Shown in pieces: positions 19,633 through 28,853 of a stretch of 64,000 nucleotides of DNA; the stretch's first letter is position 1; each line of letters starts with the position of its first letter. Source of the stretch: Domibacillus iocasae (GTDB lineage: Bacteria > Bacillota > Bacilli > Bacillales > Domibacillaceae); assembly GCF_001750285.1 (NCBI RefSeq), contig NZ_MAMP01000021.1, forward strand, positions 248,001 through 312,000. Direction: 5' to 3'. Made by a program: the position numbers and the translations under genes. The notes under the pieces are model-generated. The model was not told the origin of the DNA. It saw only the letters and a program-made list of their open reading frames with translations, and did not search any database.

Positions 19633-22380
19633 CTAGCGTGGGGCCGAGCTTTTATCTAATTGGAACAAGTCCGACAGCTCCTGGTCATTCATATTGGCAA
19701 TAAAGGCGCCGCTTTGAATAATCTCACTGCTGGCCGCCTGCTTCGATTCAATCATGGCATCAATTTTTTCTTCAATTGTGCCCGTCGTAATAAATTTATG
19801 CACATGAACAAACCGGCTTTGGCCAATGCGGTATGCCCGGTCTGTCGCCTGATTTTCAACTGCTGGATTCCACCAGCGGTCATAATGAATAACGTGATTG
19901 GCAGCTGTTAAATTCAGCCCCGTACCGCCGGCTTTCAGTGACAGCAAAAAGAAGGGAAACTCGCCGTTTTGAAACTGCATGACGAGTTTGTCACGTTCCT
20001 GCTTGGGCGTAGAGCCATTTAAAAAGGGCACATGGATACCGAATTCTTCCGCCAATTCCCGCTGAATCATTTCCCCCATGCCAATGTATTGTGTAAAGAT
20101 AAGGCAAGCTTCATTTTGCTCGAAAATATTATCGGCCAGTTCCATCAGCTTATCCATTTTTGATGCCCTGCTCCGTACATCTATGGGATCTTTTTCTTTT
20201 AAATAGAGAGCCGGATGGCTGCATAGCTGTTTTAACTCATTTAAAAGCCGGAGAATGAGGCCTCGCCGTTCAAAAGTGGATAATTGTCCAATTTGTTCCA
20301 TCGTTTCGCGGACGGTCTGCTCGTATAAAACAGCCTGTTCTTTTGAAAGAGGGCAATACTCTTTTTGTTCAACTTTATCCGGCAGTCCAAGTGCCGCTTC
20401 CGGATCGGTTTTCGTCCGCCGTAATAAAAAGGGCCGTATCTTTGCCTGCAAAGCGGCTACACGCTCAGCATCGTGATCTTTTTCAATCGGTGCCATATAC
20501 GTTTTTTGAAATTGAGTAAGCGAGCCGAGCCAGCCGCGATTTGTAAAGTCAAATATCGTCCATAGCTCGGACAATCGATTTTCCATCGGTGTGCCGGTCA
20601 GGGCGATTGCATGACGGCTGTTTAGTTTCCGGACAGCGCGTGACTGTTTCGTTCCGGCATTTTTTATGTTTTGTGCTTCATCCAAAGCGGCTGTATTCCA
20701 TTCCACTTTTTGAAGCGTTTCAAAATCAGAGTGAACAAGTCCATAGGTTGTCAGCACAACATCGGCATGGGAAATTTCTTCTAAAAAAGCGTCGCCGCGC
20801 GGCCGGTCTTTTCCATAATAAAGCATAACAGACAAGTCCGGCGCAAAGAAAGCGAGCTCACGCTGCCAATTGCCAAGTACAGAGGTTGGACAAATAATAA
20901 GCGCTGGTGTTTCCGGCCGTTCATTTTTTTCGACATGCAGCAAGTACGAAATAAGCTGCACGGTTTTTCCAAGCCCCATATCATCGGCAAGGCAGGCCCC
21001 AAAGCCGCACTCCCGCAAAAACAGCAGCCAGCTCATGCCAGCCAGCTGATAGGGGCGCAATTCACCATGAAGCTTGTCCGGCGGAGGAAGAAGTGGAATA
21101 TCCGCACCGCTTTTCAGCCGGTCAATCATTGCCTGAAGCGAACGGTTTAGCCGGATATGCACACGAGCGGCATCATCCGGATCTGCAAATTCCTGATTCA
21201 GCACATCTACAACCGTCATGCCTTCCTGCTTCGCTTTTTCCATGAGCGCTTTAATTTTCCCAACCACTTCTGGATCAAGGTGCACCCAGCGGCCGTTTGC
21301 TTTTACAAGACGAGAACCTGCTCCCGCAAGCGCTAAAAATTCTTCTTCCGTTATTTCTGCTCCGCCAAGGGCAACTTTAAAATCAAAATCCAAAATAGCG
21401 TTCATGCCGACAAACGACTGCTTATTTCCGTCCCGGACATCGGCAGCGACCGAGACAGCCGCTGAACGGACCGATTCCCACCAGGGTGGAAGCAGCACAG
21501 GAATGCCAAGAGCTGTTAATTTTTCTCCGCGATCCGTTAAAAAGGCAATCGCTTCTTCTTCAGATAAGAAATGTTTTAATTCTCCATGATCATCAAGCTC
21601 CGGGAACAGCCGAAGCCATCGGTGGACTTCTTGCTGCGCGCCCTTCAAAAACGGTTCGGCTGATTTTGGCAGTTTTTTCTTTAATTCATATATTTTTTCA
21701 GATGGCTTGCTGCGCAGCAGAATAGGCTCAAGCGTCCAGCTGTCATCTTCCGCCTGAGGTTCTGACAAGCGCAGACCCGCTTCATAGGCGTCGGGTTCAC
21801 TGGCAGAAAGATAAGCTTGGAGCCGTTCCGGGTCAAAATAGCGGTTTAATTCTTTTGCTGTTAAGCCAGCACCGATCGAGTCCATGACTGCCGTCATATT
21901 CGGGTGTGCTTCCGCTGCAATCAATGGAAAAATTCGTTCCACAAATGACTGGCGGCTTTCACCAAAAATTGGTTCCTGCCAAAACACATCTGCAAATTCA
22001 TCGTATACATCTTCTGGTACGGTCCATTCAATGCCCTCTTCTACAAAAGCAGGCATTGCCTCAAAGACGGCTTCATACAGCACTGGTGCACAGGCAAGAC
22101 TAAAGTGACCCGCTTCATCCCACTCAAAGCGGGCAAACCGATTAAAGTGTTCCGCTTTAAAAAGTGAAGCCCATTCAAACGGGGTCACCCGTATAGCGGG
22201 CTCTCCATCCAATTCGCTGTCTGTTAGTTTTGTTCCGTAAAAACTTTCCGAGTGGCCGCCGAACAAAAGGCGCGTCCACGAGTCAAAAGGCAATGGTGCA
22301 CCTTCTGCATCCATTGCCCGTAAATAGAAAAATCCATGTTTAAATTGTGTAACAAGATGAATCCTTCCAAGATTAATCAT
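19633..22380 (-). CDS. ywqA: SNF2-family DNA helicase/translocase (YwqA-like)
   Basis: A 915-residue protein. The N-terminal third is the bacterial SNF2-associated region. The ATPase core begins at about residue 445 with LRPYQLAGMSWL, Walker A DDMGLGKT and Walker B-type DEAQNIKN. The C-terminal helicase half has LSLKAGGTGLNL and the ATDRAYRIGQ motif VI. Such proteins move along double-stranded DNA and may help repair or recombination; no precise role is established for YwqA. The ATG at 22380 overlaps the end of the upstream gene by eight bases, implying coupling; the frame is open further upstream but unconserved. Confidence 0.92.
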   Translation of the reverse strand: MINLGRIHLVTQFKHGFFYLRAMDAEGAPLPFDSWTRLLFGGHSESFYGTKLTDSELDGEPAIRVTPFEWASLFKAEHFNRFARFEWDEAGHFSLACAPVLYEAVFEAMPAFVEEGIEWTVPEDVYDEFADVFWQEPIFGESRQSFVERIFPLIAAEAHPNMTAVMDSIGAGLTAKELNRYFDPERLQAYLSASEPDAYEAGLRLSEPQAEDDSWTLEPILLRSKPSEKIYELKKKLPKSAEPFLKGAQQEVHRWLRLFPELDDHGELKHFLSEEEAIAFLTDRGEKLTALGIPVLLPPWWESVRSAAVSVAADVRDGNKQSFVGMNAILDFDFKVALGGAEITEEEFLALAGAGSRLVKANGRWVHLDPEVVGKIKALMEKAKQEGMTVVDVLNQEFADPDDAARVHIRLNRSLQAMIDRLKSGADIPLLPPPDKLHGELRPYQLAGMSWLLFLRECGFGACLADDMGLGKTVQLISYLLHVEKNERPETPALIICPTSVLGNWQRELAFFAPDLSVMLYYGKDRPRGDAFLEEISHADVVLTTYGLVHSDFETLQKVEWNTAALDEAQNIKNAGTKQSRAVRKLNSRHAIALTGTPMENRLSELWTIFDFTNRGWLGSLTQFQKTYMAPIEKDHDAERVAALQAKIRPFLLRRTKTDPEAALGLPDKVEQKEYCPLSKEQAVLYEQTVRETMEQIGQLSTFERRGLILRLLNELKQLCSHPALYLKEKDPIDVRSRASKMDKLMELADNIFEQNEACLIFTQYIGMGEMIQRELAEEFGIHVPFLNGSTPKQERDKLVMQFQNGEFPFFLLSLKAGGTGLNLTAANHVIHYDRWWNPAVENQATDRAYRIGQSRFVHVHKFITTGTIEEKIDAMIESKQAASSEIIQSGAFIANMNDQELSDLFQLDKSSAPR

Positions 22381-23728
22381 CCAGCAGCCCGCCTTTTCTG
22401 CATTCTTCCTGAAACGCACGAAGCCGCTTTGTCTCGCCGAGTTTCCAGTCGAGCCAGCGGTCAAATTCGTCTGTTCGTTTTATTTTTTTATAAATGGTTC
22501 GCATTCGCTTTATAAACCGGACCGCTTTTTTATAAGATGCCCGGTTTCTTTCCGCAATGAGTGCCGCAATACCATGGTGAAGAAGCGGCAGCGTGAGCTC
22601 AGGCACTTCTTTTATAGCACTTTTTAAGCCGGCCCGGTCAAGATCGGTTAAGTCTGCATCGACAAGCATCTGCAAATCGACCCATTCCGCATAATCACCG
22701 CGGCCGATTAGAAAATAGCTGAGAGATACGTAGCTGAATGGCAAGAGGGATGTATACAGCTCCTTTACAAGCAAAGGGGCGCGTTCCGATACGTCCTCTT
22801 CATCCACGAGCCGAATCAGCTGCCGAACGAACAAGCGCCGGCTGTATTCATTCTCAATCGTTAAAATACCATCATGAGCAAGCGAAGCTGCGGAACGAAG
22901 CACGTATACAAAGCGGCCGGATCGTTTTGAATCCTGCAGCCAGTGAAGAAAGTATGGAAATAAATCTGCCGGCGCGGCCGATGCTTTTGCTGTAAAACGG
23001 TCCATTTCGCCCAGTAAATAAAGCTGGTGTAAAAAAGCAGCATGATGGACTGTGCTGCTTCCGGAGACTGGTGTCATTCGTTCCAGTTCCGTTAAGCGCC
23101 ATTCTGTTCTCATGAAAAGTGACTCCCATAATAGGCGGTATAGGTCAAGCCGCGCCGCAGGGAATCGCTCAAATGGAAAGCCAAGCAATCGTCCCGTATC
23201 CGCCCGTAGCTGGTCAATATATGGTTCAAATGCGAACGGCATCGCGCTGCCGGTCATTTTTGCAGCATCATACGCTTCATCTGCAAAGTAAAATAGTACG
23301 TCATACGCCGCACGCTCCGCTGTTTCCGGCGATAAAGCCGCTTCATCCAGCTGTTCTGCCAGCGCAGAAAACGAATAAAATGCAACGAATAAGCGGAAGA
23401 GAAGGGCCCATTCCCGATCAGAGGGTGCCTTTTTGAGAAGCGACTGATATAAATCCTTCGCCATATATTCTGTGCGATATGGCTCGTGTTCAATTTCTTC
23501 GGCTGAAAGGCGGCTTCGAAAAGCGGACAGCACGAATTCTTTCCACTCGTCAGCAGACATTCCGGCAGAGAGAGCCGGCTTCAAGTCAGATGCCCGCATT
23601 ACGCCAGGAATGGAAAACAAATCGGCCCGCTCTAAAGAAGATGAATCAGTAAACAGCGTTTTCGCCTTCGTCAAAATAGATGGCACCCTTTCAATTCTGT
23701 AAGATTTCTTCATTATAGCATGAAACAT
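22373..23728 (-). CDS. YwqB-related protein lacking the SWIM zinc finger
   Basis: A 451-residue helical protein translationally coupled to the SNF2 helicase. In other Bacillus the partner gene ywqB encodes a protein with an N-terminal SWIM zinc finger (CxC-n-CxH). Here no such cysteines are present and the product is shorter, while the C-terminal DRWLDWKLGETKRLRAFQEECRKGGLL portion retains the family look. An in-frame stop precedes ATG 23728, so the N-terminus is not simply mis-called. ATG 23713 is the other possible start. It probably acts with the helicase. Confidence 0.6.
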   Translation of the reverse strand: MFHAIMKKSYRIERVPSILTKAKTLFTDSSSLERADLFSIPGVMRASDLKPALSAGMSADEWKEFVLSAFRSRLSAEEIEHEPYRTEYMAKDLYQSLLKKAPSDREWALLFRLFVAFYSFSALAEQLDEAALSPETAERAAYDVLFYFADEAYDAAKMTGSAMPFAFEPYIDQLRADTGRLLGFPFERFPAARLDLYRLLWESLFMRTEWRLTELERMTPVSGSSTVHHAAFLHQLYLLGEMDRFTAKASAAPADLFPYFLHWLQDSKRSGRFVYVLRSAASLAHDGILTIENEYSRRLFVRQLIRLVDEEDVSERAPLLVKELYTSLLPFSYVSLSYFLIGRGDYAEWVDLQMLVDADLTDLDRAGLKSAIKEVPELTLPLLHHGIAALIAERNRASYKKAVRFIKRMRTIYKKIKRTDEFDRWLDWKLGETKRLRAFQEECRKGGLLDD

Positions 23729-23772
23729 CCCCTTTTATGCAACAAAAAAGAACATTAGTTCTATTATTTCTC

Positions 23773-23778
23773 TATAAT
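23773..23778 (+). promoter_or_regulatory. Candidate -10 element before the SLH amidase gene
   Basis: A TATAAT lies 145 bases upstream of the amidase start, and a TATGCT at 23879-23884 is a second possibility nearer the gene. Neither has a strong -35 box. TGTTAC-N5-AATTAC around 23785 is a weak WalR-like match. Confidence 0.3.
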
Positions 23779-23922
23779 GACAACTGTTACATTAAAATTA
23801 CATTTTTAGGGGAAAACTATTAAACTAGCGGTTTGTTCGTTAAATGTTAAAAAAGAGAGGTTTTTAGATTACATTTTCTATGCTAGACTTAGGTGGTAAA
23901 TTTTAAGAAAGGAGACAATTTA

Positions 23923-25344
23923 GTGAAGAAAAAGTTGTTTTATAGTTTGATTGCTTTATTTGTTATGATTCCCCTTTTCAATGTGAATTCACCTGCTCAA
24001 GCAGCGGGTTTTACGGATGTTCCTGCTCGTGCCCTGGAGGAAGTAACATATTTATCTGATGGAAATATTGCCAAAGGCTCGTCAGCGACAATATTTAATT
24101 CAGATCGGACGATTACAAGAGCGGAGGCAGCCATTTTTATCGGGCGCGCTTTACAGTTAAATGGTACACCGAGAAAAACAGTTTTTCGTGATGTAGATAG
24201 AAGTTCAACAGCAGCAGGCTACATACAGTCTGGTGTTGATGCAGAGATTATTTTGGGGTATTTATCAGGTGTCAGTCAAGGAAATTTTTACCCGAATAAA
24301 GCAATCACACGCGGCGAAATGGCCATCATGATTGCCAATGCATTTGAATACTCGTACGGAGGGACAGCATCCGGTGCTGCGAAGGCGTTAATGACCCGCG
24401 GTGTTGCGGACGGGATGGGCAACGGCTCATTCGGTGCATCTTATTTAATTAAACGGGCCGATTTCGCTGTATTTTTAGGACGTGCAATTAACCCGGAATT
24501 CCGGACAAAAGATTCAGCCAGTTTTTCTAAATCACTTTGGTCAAATGGACCAAACTTGAACATTCGCAAAGGCCCTTCCACTGCGTATGCGTCTATCGGC
24601 AAATTGAGTGAAAACCAGCAGGTAACAGCAGCTCATTCCGTTGGCGGATGGACATATATTAAAGCAGGTACAACGACAGGCTTTGTCGCTACCTCTTATA
24701 CACGCCCCACGGCGGTAAAACCAGCTGCTCCAACTGAAAGCGCAGATTCACGGATTGCCAGCCAGACGATCATCATTGATCCAGGACACGGCGGAACAGA
24801 TCCGGGTGCGGTTGGATTTGGTCTTCATGAAGCAGACGTGGTGCTTAAAACTGGTCTAAAGGTAAACAATCTGTTAAAACAAACACCGTTTAACGTGAAA
24901 ATGACACGTTCTACCGATACATTTGTCAGTTTGACTGGCCGCTCTAACTTTGCGAAAAATCAAGGCGGGGACGTATTTGTCAGCATTCATGCCAATGCTG
25001 CTACGGCAAGTGCATCCGGCACAGAGACATTCTATTACTCTGCTGCAACAAATCCGTACGTTGCAGACAGCAAATTGCTCGCTGCGAAAATTCAAAACCG
25101 CATGATTGCGGCATGGAATTTGAAAAATCGCGGTGTGAAATCCGGCAACTATTCTGTTCTTCGTGAAAACAATATGCCGGCGGCCCTGGCGGAACTCGGG
25201 TTTATCACGAATAAAAGTGATAATGCAAAACTGGCATCCGACTATTGGCTGAATTCTATTTCAAAAGCAATCTACTACGGTATTCTCGATTATCACAAAG
25301 CAAAAGGCTATGAAGTCGATTCTTTATACAATGTAGCTAAATAA
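23923..25344 (+). CDS. S-layer-anchored N-acetylmuramoyl-L-alanine amidase
   Basis: A 473-residue exported enzyme that cleaves the bond between MurNAc and the stem peptide. The order is: signal peptide (1-27, cut after AQA), three SLH domains (about 29-190) for docking on pyruvylated wall polymer, an SH3b domain (about 205-262) and an Amidase_3 domain (about 285-465). Zinc ligands His289, Glu303 and His356 and catalytic Glu424 are all visible. The start is GTG at 23923 after AAAGGAGAC. The ITRGEMAIM and ITRAEAA motifs mark functional SLH repeats. It is first of four SLH-protein genes in a row, each with its own terminator. Confidence 0.95.
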   Translation: MKKKLFYSLIALFVMIPLFNVNSPAQAAGFTDVPARALEEVTYLSDGNIAKGSSATIFNSDRTITRAEAAIFIGRALQLNGTPRKTVFRDVDRSSTAAGYIQSGVDAEIILGYLSGVSQGNFYPNKAITRGEMAIMIANAFEYSYGGTASGAAKALMTRGVADGMGNGSFGASYLIKRADFAVFLGRAINPEFRTKDSASFSKSLWSNGPNLNIRKGPSTAYASIGKLSENQQVTAAHSVGGWTYIKAGTTTGFVATSYTRPTAVKPAAPTESADSRIASQTIIIDPGHGGTDPGAVGFGLHEADVVLKTGLKVNNLLKQTPFNVKMTRSTDTFVSLTGRSNFAKNQGGDVFVSIHANAATASASGTETFYYSAATNPYVADSKLLAAKIQNRMIAAWNLKNRGVKSGNYSVLRENNMPAALAELGFITNKSDNAKLASDYWLNSISKAIYYGILDYHKAKGYEVDSLYNVAK

Positions 25345-25378
25345 TCACATAGAATATTTTGCTTGTAGACGGTACAAT

Positions 25379-25415
25379 AAAGAGAGGCTCCTTATAAGGA
25401 CCTCTCTTTATTTTT
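25379..25415 (+). terminator. Terminator after the SLH amidase gene
   Basis: AAAGAGAGG 25379-25387 pairs with CCTCTCTTT 25401-25409; the interior TCCTTATAAGGA is self-complementary; T-rich tail. Confidence 0.88.
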
Positions 25416-25441
25416 ATTTTTGGAAGAACGAGGTGTTGGTA

Positions 25442-27376
25442 TTGACTATGTTTAAATACGGACTATTTTTTATCGCAGCTCTTTTCTCTTTTGCTTATAC
25501 CCCATCCATTTCATTTGCAAGCGGAGAAAATGCGGAACCAGCGGTTGTTTTATTCGAAGAAACGATTGACAGCGGACTGCTGGACCAATACTCGCAGTCA
25601 GTGGATCATTTCTATGAAGCGATTCCGGCTGCGAATATTACCGTGACAGAAGAGCAAAAGCAGCTTTTGTCCCAAGCACCGGGTGTGAAGTCCATCGAAT
25701 ACGATGCAAAAGTGGAATCATCGGCCCAGAAGATTCCGTATGGTTATAAGTTAGTTGGAGCCGATAAACGCCTACCATCTTCCTTAACAGGAAAAGGTGT
25801 GAAAATTGGCATTCTGGATTCCGGAATTGATTCAACTCATCCTGACTTGAAAGGAAGAGTCGCTGGCGGCATTTGTTTAATGAAAGACCTGGATCCTTCC
25901 GCGTGTATTTCCGGTTATAATGATGATTTCGGCCACGGAACACATGTGGCGGGTATTATCGCAGCGAATAACAACTCAATCGGTACAGTCGGCATTGCGC
26001 CGAATGCATCGTTGTATTCGATCAAGGTGCTGGATAGTATGGGATTTGGGACGACAAGTACGATGCTTAAAGGAATCGATTATGGCATTAAACATAAGCT
26101 CGATATATTAAATATCAGCATCACCACGTCTGATCAGGACAGCGCACTTCAGGCGATGCTTCAACAAGCATATGACGCCGGTATTTTAATTGTCGCGGCG
26201 GCAGGCAACAATGGTCCGCCATCAGCAGCGTCCGGATCGACCGTTCAATACCCGGCGAAATATGAAAGTGTGATCGGGGTTTCCTCTATTGATTCGGCGA
26301 AAAAAATGGACCCGCTTTCTGCGGTGGGAAAAGAAGTGGAACTTTCAGCACCGGGTGTAGGAGTATATAGTACGTATCCGTTAGAAATTTCCCCGTCCGG
26401 CTATCAAGAATCGACTGGCACATCCATGGCAGCACCATACGCTTCAAGCATAGCGGCTCTTTATATGGAGAAATACCCTGAAATGACAAATGTTCAGATC
26501 CGTAAGCTGCTTCAGTTGAATGCGGCCGATCTCGGCACGGTGGGACGTGATCCATCTTTTGGCTATGGACTGGTGCAGCCAGATGCATATCCAGCTGCGG
26601 GAGAAGTAAAACTTCCATATTCAACGGATGGAAAAGGAAAAATCACGTTTAATACGTCACAGCTTTTGGAAAAAGGAGATTCTTACGATGTATATAGAGG
26701 TGAAGAGCGGATTAAGCAAGGTGCTACTGCAGCTCAATTTACCGACTATGCATCTAAAGGCTCCATTTCATATCATTTCTATCCTGTAAAGAGTGGAAAA
26801 GCAACAGACCGGCCGCTTTCTATGCCGGCTGTGGCGAATGCAGGACCTGTTCTGTCTGACTTGTCTTCATCCATTTGGTATAACCGATTTGTTGTTTACT
26901 TGTATCATGAGAAAATTTTGCAAGGATATCAAAACAATGAAATTCGCCCGACAAGCAAAATTACCCGCGGTGAAGCAGCCATCTTAATTGGCAAAGCACT
27001 TGGCTATGATGGTACGCCGCGTACTACACGCTTTACAGACGTTACCGATCAAGTACTTGCATCGGGCTATATTGAGCAACTGGCAAAAAACGGCGTTATT
27101 ACTGGGTTCTCTAACAAAACGTTCCGGCCACACGAAGAAGTGTCACGGGCGGAAATGGCCATTCTTGTTGCAAAAGCATATAAACTTGAAACAAGCACCA
27201 ATTCCACAATGAAGGACATTAGTCCCAATGTGACTGGCTATCAATACATTAATGGTATGCTGGATGCAAAGATTGTGTCTGGCTTTGCAGACAATACATT
27301 CCGTCCGGGCGTGAAAATTACCCGTGCCGAATTTGCTAAATTTTTATCGTTAACGATAAACAAAGACATGAGGTAA
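25442..27376 (+). CDS. Subtilisin-like serine protease with C-terminal SLH domains
   Basis: A 644-residue exported protease. Signal peptide (1-27), a short inhibitor-like propeptide (about 30-85), subtilase domain (about 100-385) with Asp126 (LDSGIDSTHPDL), His165 (GHGTHVAG) and Ser328 (GTSMAAP), a short beta region, then three SLH domains (about 470-640). It likely processes or degrades proteins within the S-layer zone. The start is uncertain among GTG 25433, TTG 25442 and ATG 25448; TTG 25442 gives the best distance from CGAGGTG. Confidence 0.94.
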   Translation: MTMFKYGLFFIAALFSFAYTPSISFASGENAEPAVVLFEETIDSGLLDQYSQSVDHFYEAIPAANITVTEEQKQLLSQAPGVKSIEYDAKVESSAQKIPYGYKLVGADKRLPSSLTGKGVKIGILDSGIDSTHPDLKGRVAGGICLMKDLDPSACISGYNDDFGHGTHVAGIIAANNNSIGTVGIAPNASLYSIKVLDSMGFGTTSTMLKGIDYGIKHKLDILNISITTSDQDSALQAMLQQAYDAGILIVAAAGNNGPPSAASGSTVQYPAKYESVIGVSSIDSAKKMDPLSAVGKEVELSAPGVGVYSTYPLEISPSGYQESTGTSMAAPYASSIAALYMEKYPEMTNVQIRKLLQLNAADLGTVGRDPSFGYGLVQPDAYPAAGEVKLPYSTDGKGKITFNTSQLLEKGDSYDVYRGEERIKQGATAAQFTDYASKGSISYHFYPVKSGKATDRPLSMPAVANAGPVLSDLSSSIWYNRFVVYLYHEKILQGYQNNEIRPTSKITRGEAAILIGKALGYDGTPRTTRFTDVTDQVLASGYIEQLAKNGVITGFSNKTFRPHEEVSRAEMAILVAKAYKLETSTNSTMKDISPNVTGYQYINGMLDAKIVSGFADNTFRPGVKITRAEFAKFLSLTINKDMR

Positions 27377-27400
27377 CAATAAAGGTCGCTCTTTAAATGA

Positions 27401-27485
27401 CTGGCTTTCTCTTACATAACAAATAGGCAGTTTATTCCTTTTTCTAAAACTGCGTATTCGTTTATAGAGAAGCCAGCCTTTTTTT
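27401..27485 (+). terminator. Branched terminator after the SLH protease gene
   Basis: CTGGCT-TCTCT (27401-27412) pairs with AGAGA-AGCCAG (27466-27476), enclosing a second hairpin GCAGTTT 27427-27433 with AAACTGC 27447-27453, followed by a seven-T run (27479-27485). Confidence 0.8.
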
Positions 27486-27615
27486 GCCAGTTATATTTCA
27501 AATAAATAGTCCGAAAATTTAGTAATATTTCATTCGTGTTTCTAGAGTGCTTATTAGTAGATTATAAACAGATTTGAAAAATGGATATACAGAAAAAACC
27601 TGTAAAATCAACCTT

Positions 27616-27658
27616 TATAATGTAACAAAATGACTTTTCATTGTAATGCAAACGTAAA
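27616..27658 (+). promoter_or_regulatory. Candidate promoter and WalR-like box before the NlpC/P60 gene
   Basis: TATAAT at 27616-27621 is a possible -10. TGTAAT-N5-CGTAAA at 27642-27658 matches the WalR pattern TGTWAH-N5-TGTWAH except one base. WalRK controls D,L-endopeptidases of this family in B. subtilis. The box lies downstream of the -10, so its sign, if real, is unclear. The rest of the 365-base gap is AT-rich without other features. Confidence 0.3.
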
Positions 27659-27741
27659 ACTATTTAATGTTTAGATTTGTTACAATGAATTTAATAGAAA
27701 AAGAGAGAGAAAAAACAAGTGAGAGCTTTAGGAGGTTTACG

Positions 27742-28746
27742 TTGAGTAGGTGTAAGAAAGTCGTAGTAACATTGATCGCAGCTATTATGTTTGTAACACT
27801 TTCACCGCTCGCTTCGAACAAAACAGAAGCAGCATCGGCAACTGTCGGAGAGATTATTACGGCATATGGAAAGAAGTTTATGGGAGTTCCTTATGTCTTT
27901 GGTGGAACAACGCCTAAAGGGTTCGATTGTTCAGGATTTACACAATATATTTTTAAAAACGCGGCGGGTATTTCACTGCCACGCACAGCCGAACAGCAAT
28001 ACAACGTCGGTAAAGCTGTATCGAAGAGTGACCTTCAGCCGGGCGACTTGATTTTTTATGCGAATACATATAAAAAAGGCATCTCGCATGTTGGAGTATA
28101 TGCAGGAAACAATCAGGTATTAAATGCAACATCAAGCAGCGGCATCACTCTTGTCTCAATGAACAATTCATACTGGGGTCCTAAGTATGCGGGTGCAAAA
28201 CGTGTAATTACCGATCAAAACTGGTTCGTGGATGTAGCAAAATCAGACGTTTCATATGCAGCGATTAAATCGTTGACAGAGCAAGAAGTGATTGCCGGTT
28301 TTGATAATCTTCAATTCCGTCCTGATGCAAAAGTAACACGCGGTCAGGCAGCAGCAATCATTAACCGTGTTCTTGGCATGACGCCGAATCAAATTTCGCA
28401 TTTCCGTGATGTAGGCGCGTCCTACTACTTTGCAAAAGATATCGCGGCAATGAAAGAATCAGGGATTATTAAGGGTTATTCTGATGGAACATTCCGCGCG
28501 GGCGCTGAAATGACACGTGATGAAATGGCGAGCATTATTAAGCGGGCATTTAACATGACACCGACACAGTCAGCAGCAGCTTCAGTAAAATATACAGATA
28601 TTCGCTCAACTCACTGGGCATATGATGGCATTATTGCTATTGCATCGTCAGACCGCACAGGCTATTATGCCGGTACAAAATACAACGGAACGAAAGATGC
28701 TACGCGTGAAGCGTTCGCCGTTGCCATTTACAATGCGATGAAATAA
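27742..28746 (+). CDS. NlpC/P60 endopeptidase with SLH domains
   Basis: A 334-residue exported enzyme expected to cut the D-Glu-mDAP bond in peptidoglycan stem peptides. Signal peptide (1-33, ending TEAASA), NlpC/P60 domain (about 35-150) with catalytic Cys63 (GFDCSGF) and His116 (ISHVGVY), then three SLH domains (about 160-334). The order (catalytic first, SLH last) is the reverse of the amidase. The start is TTG at 27742, seven bases after TTTAGGAGG. Confidence 0.94.
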   Translation: MSRCKKVVVTLIAAIMFVTLSPLASNKTEAASATVGEIITAYGKKFMGVPYVFGGTTPKGFDCSGFTQYIFKNAAGISLPRTAEQQYNVGKAVSKSDLQPGDLIFYANTYKKGISHVGVYAGNNQVLNATSSSGITLVSMNNSYWGPKYAGAKRVITDQNWFVDVAKSDVSYAAIKSLTEQEVIAGFDNLQFRPDAKVTRGQAAAIINRVLGMTPNQISHFRDVGASYYFAKDIAAMKESGIIKGYSDGTFRAGAEMTRDEMASIIKRAFNMTPTQSAAASVKYTDIRSTHWAYDGIIAIASSDRTGYYAGTKYNGTKDATREAFAVAIYNAMK

Positions 28747-28755
28747 GAAAAATCG

Positions 28756-28792
28756 AAAGAGTCCCGGAAATCCCATTTCCGGGACTCTTTTT
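28756..28792 (+). terminator. Terminator after the NlpC/P60 gene
   Basis: A perfect 16-bp stem, 28756-28771 with 28775-28790, loop CCC, followed by T-run. Confidence 0.95.
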
Positions 28793-28853
28793 TACGATAT
28801 AATGGAAATGTGGGCAGATTATGCCACCATAATGGAAGGGAGTTTATTCTTAG

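Noticed and set aside
19431-19703. 90-codon plus-strand frame over the GC-rich block
   Set aside because: It crosses two hairpins, runs into the antisense of ywqA, and lacks a ribosome-binding site and family resemblance.
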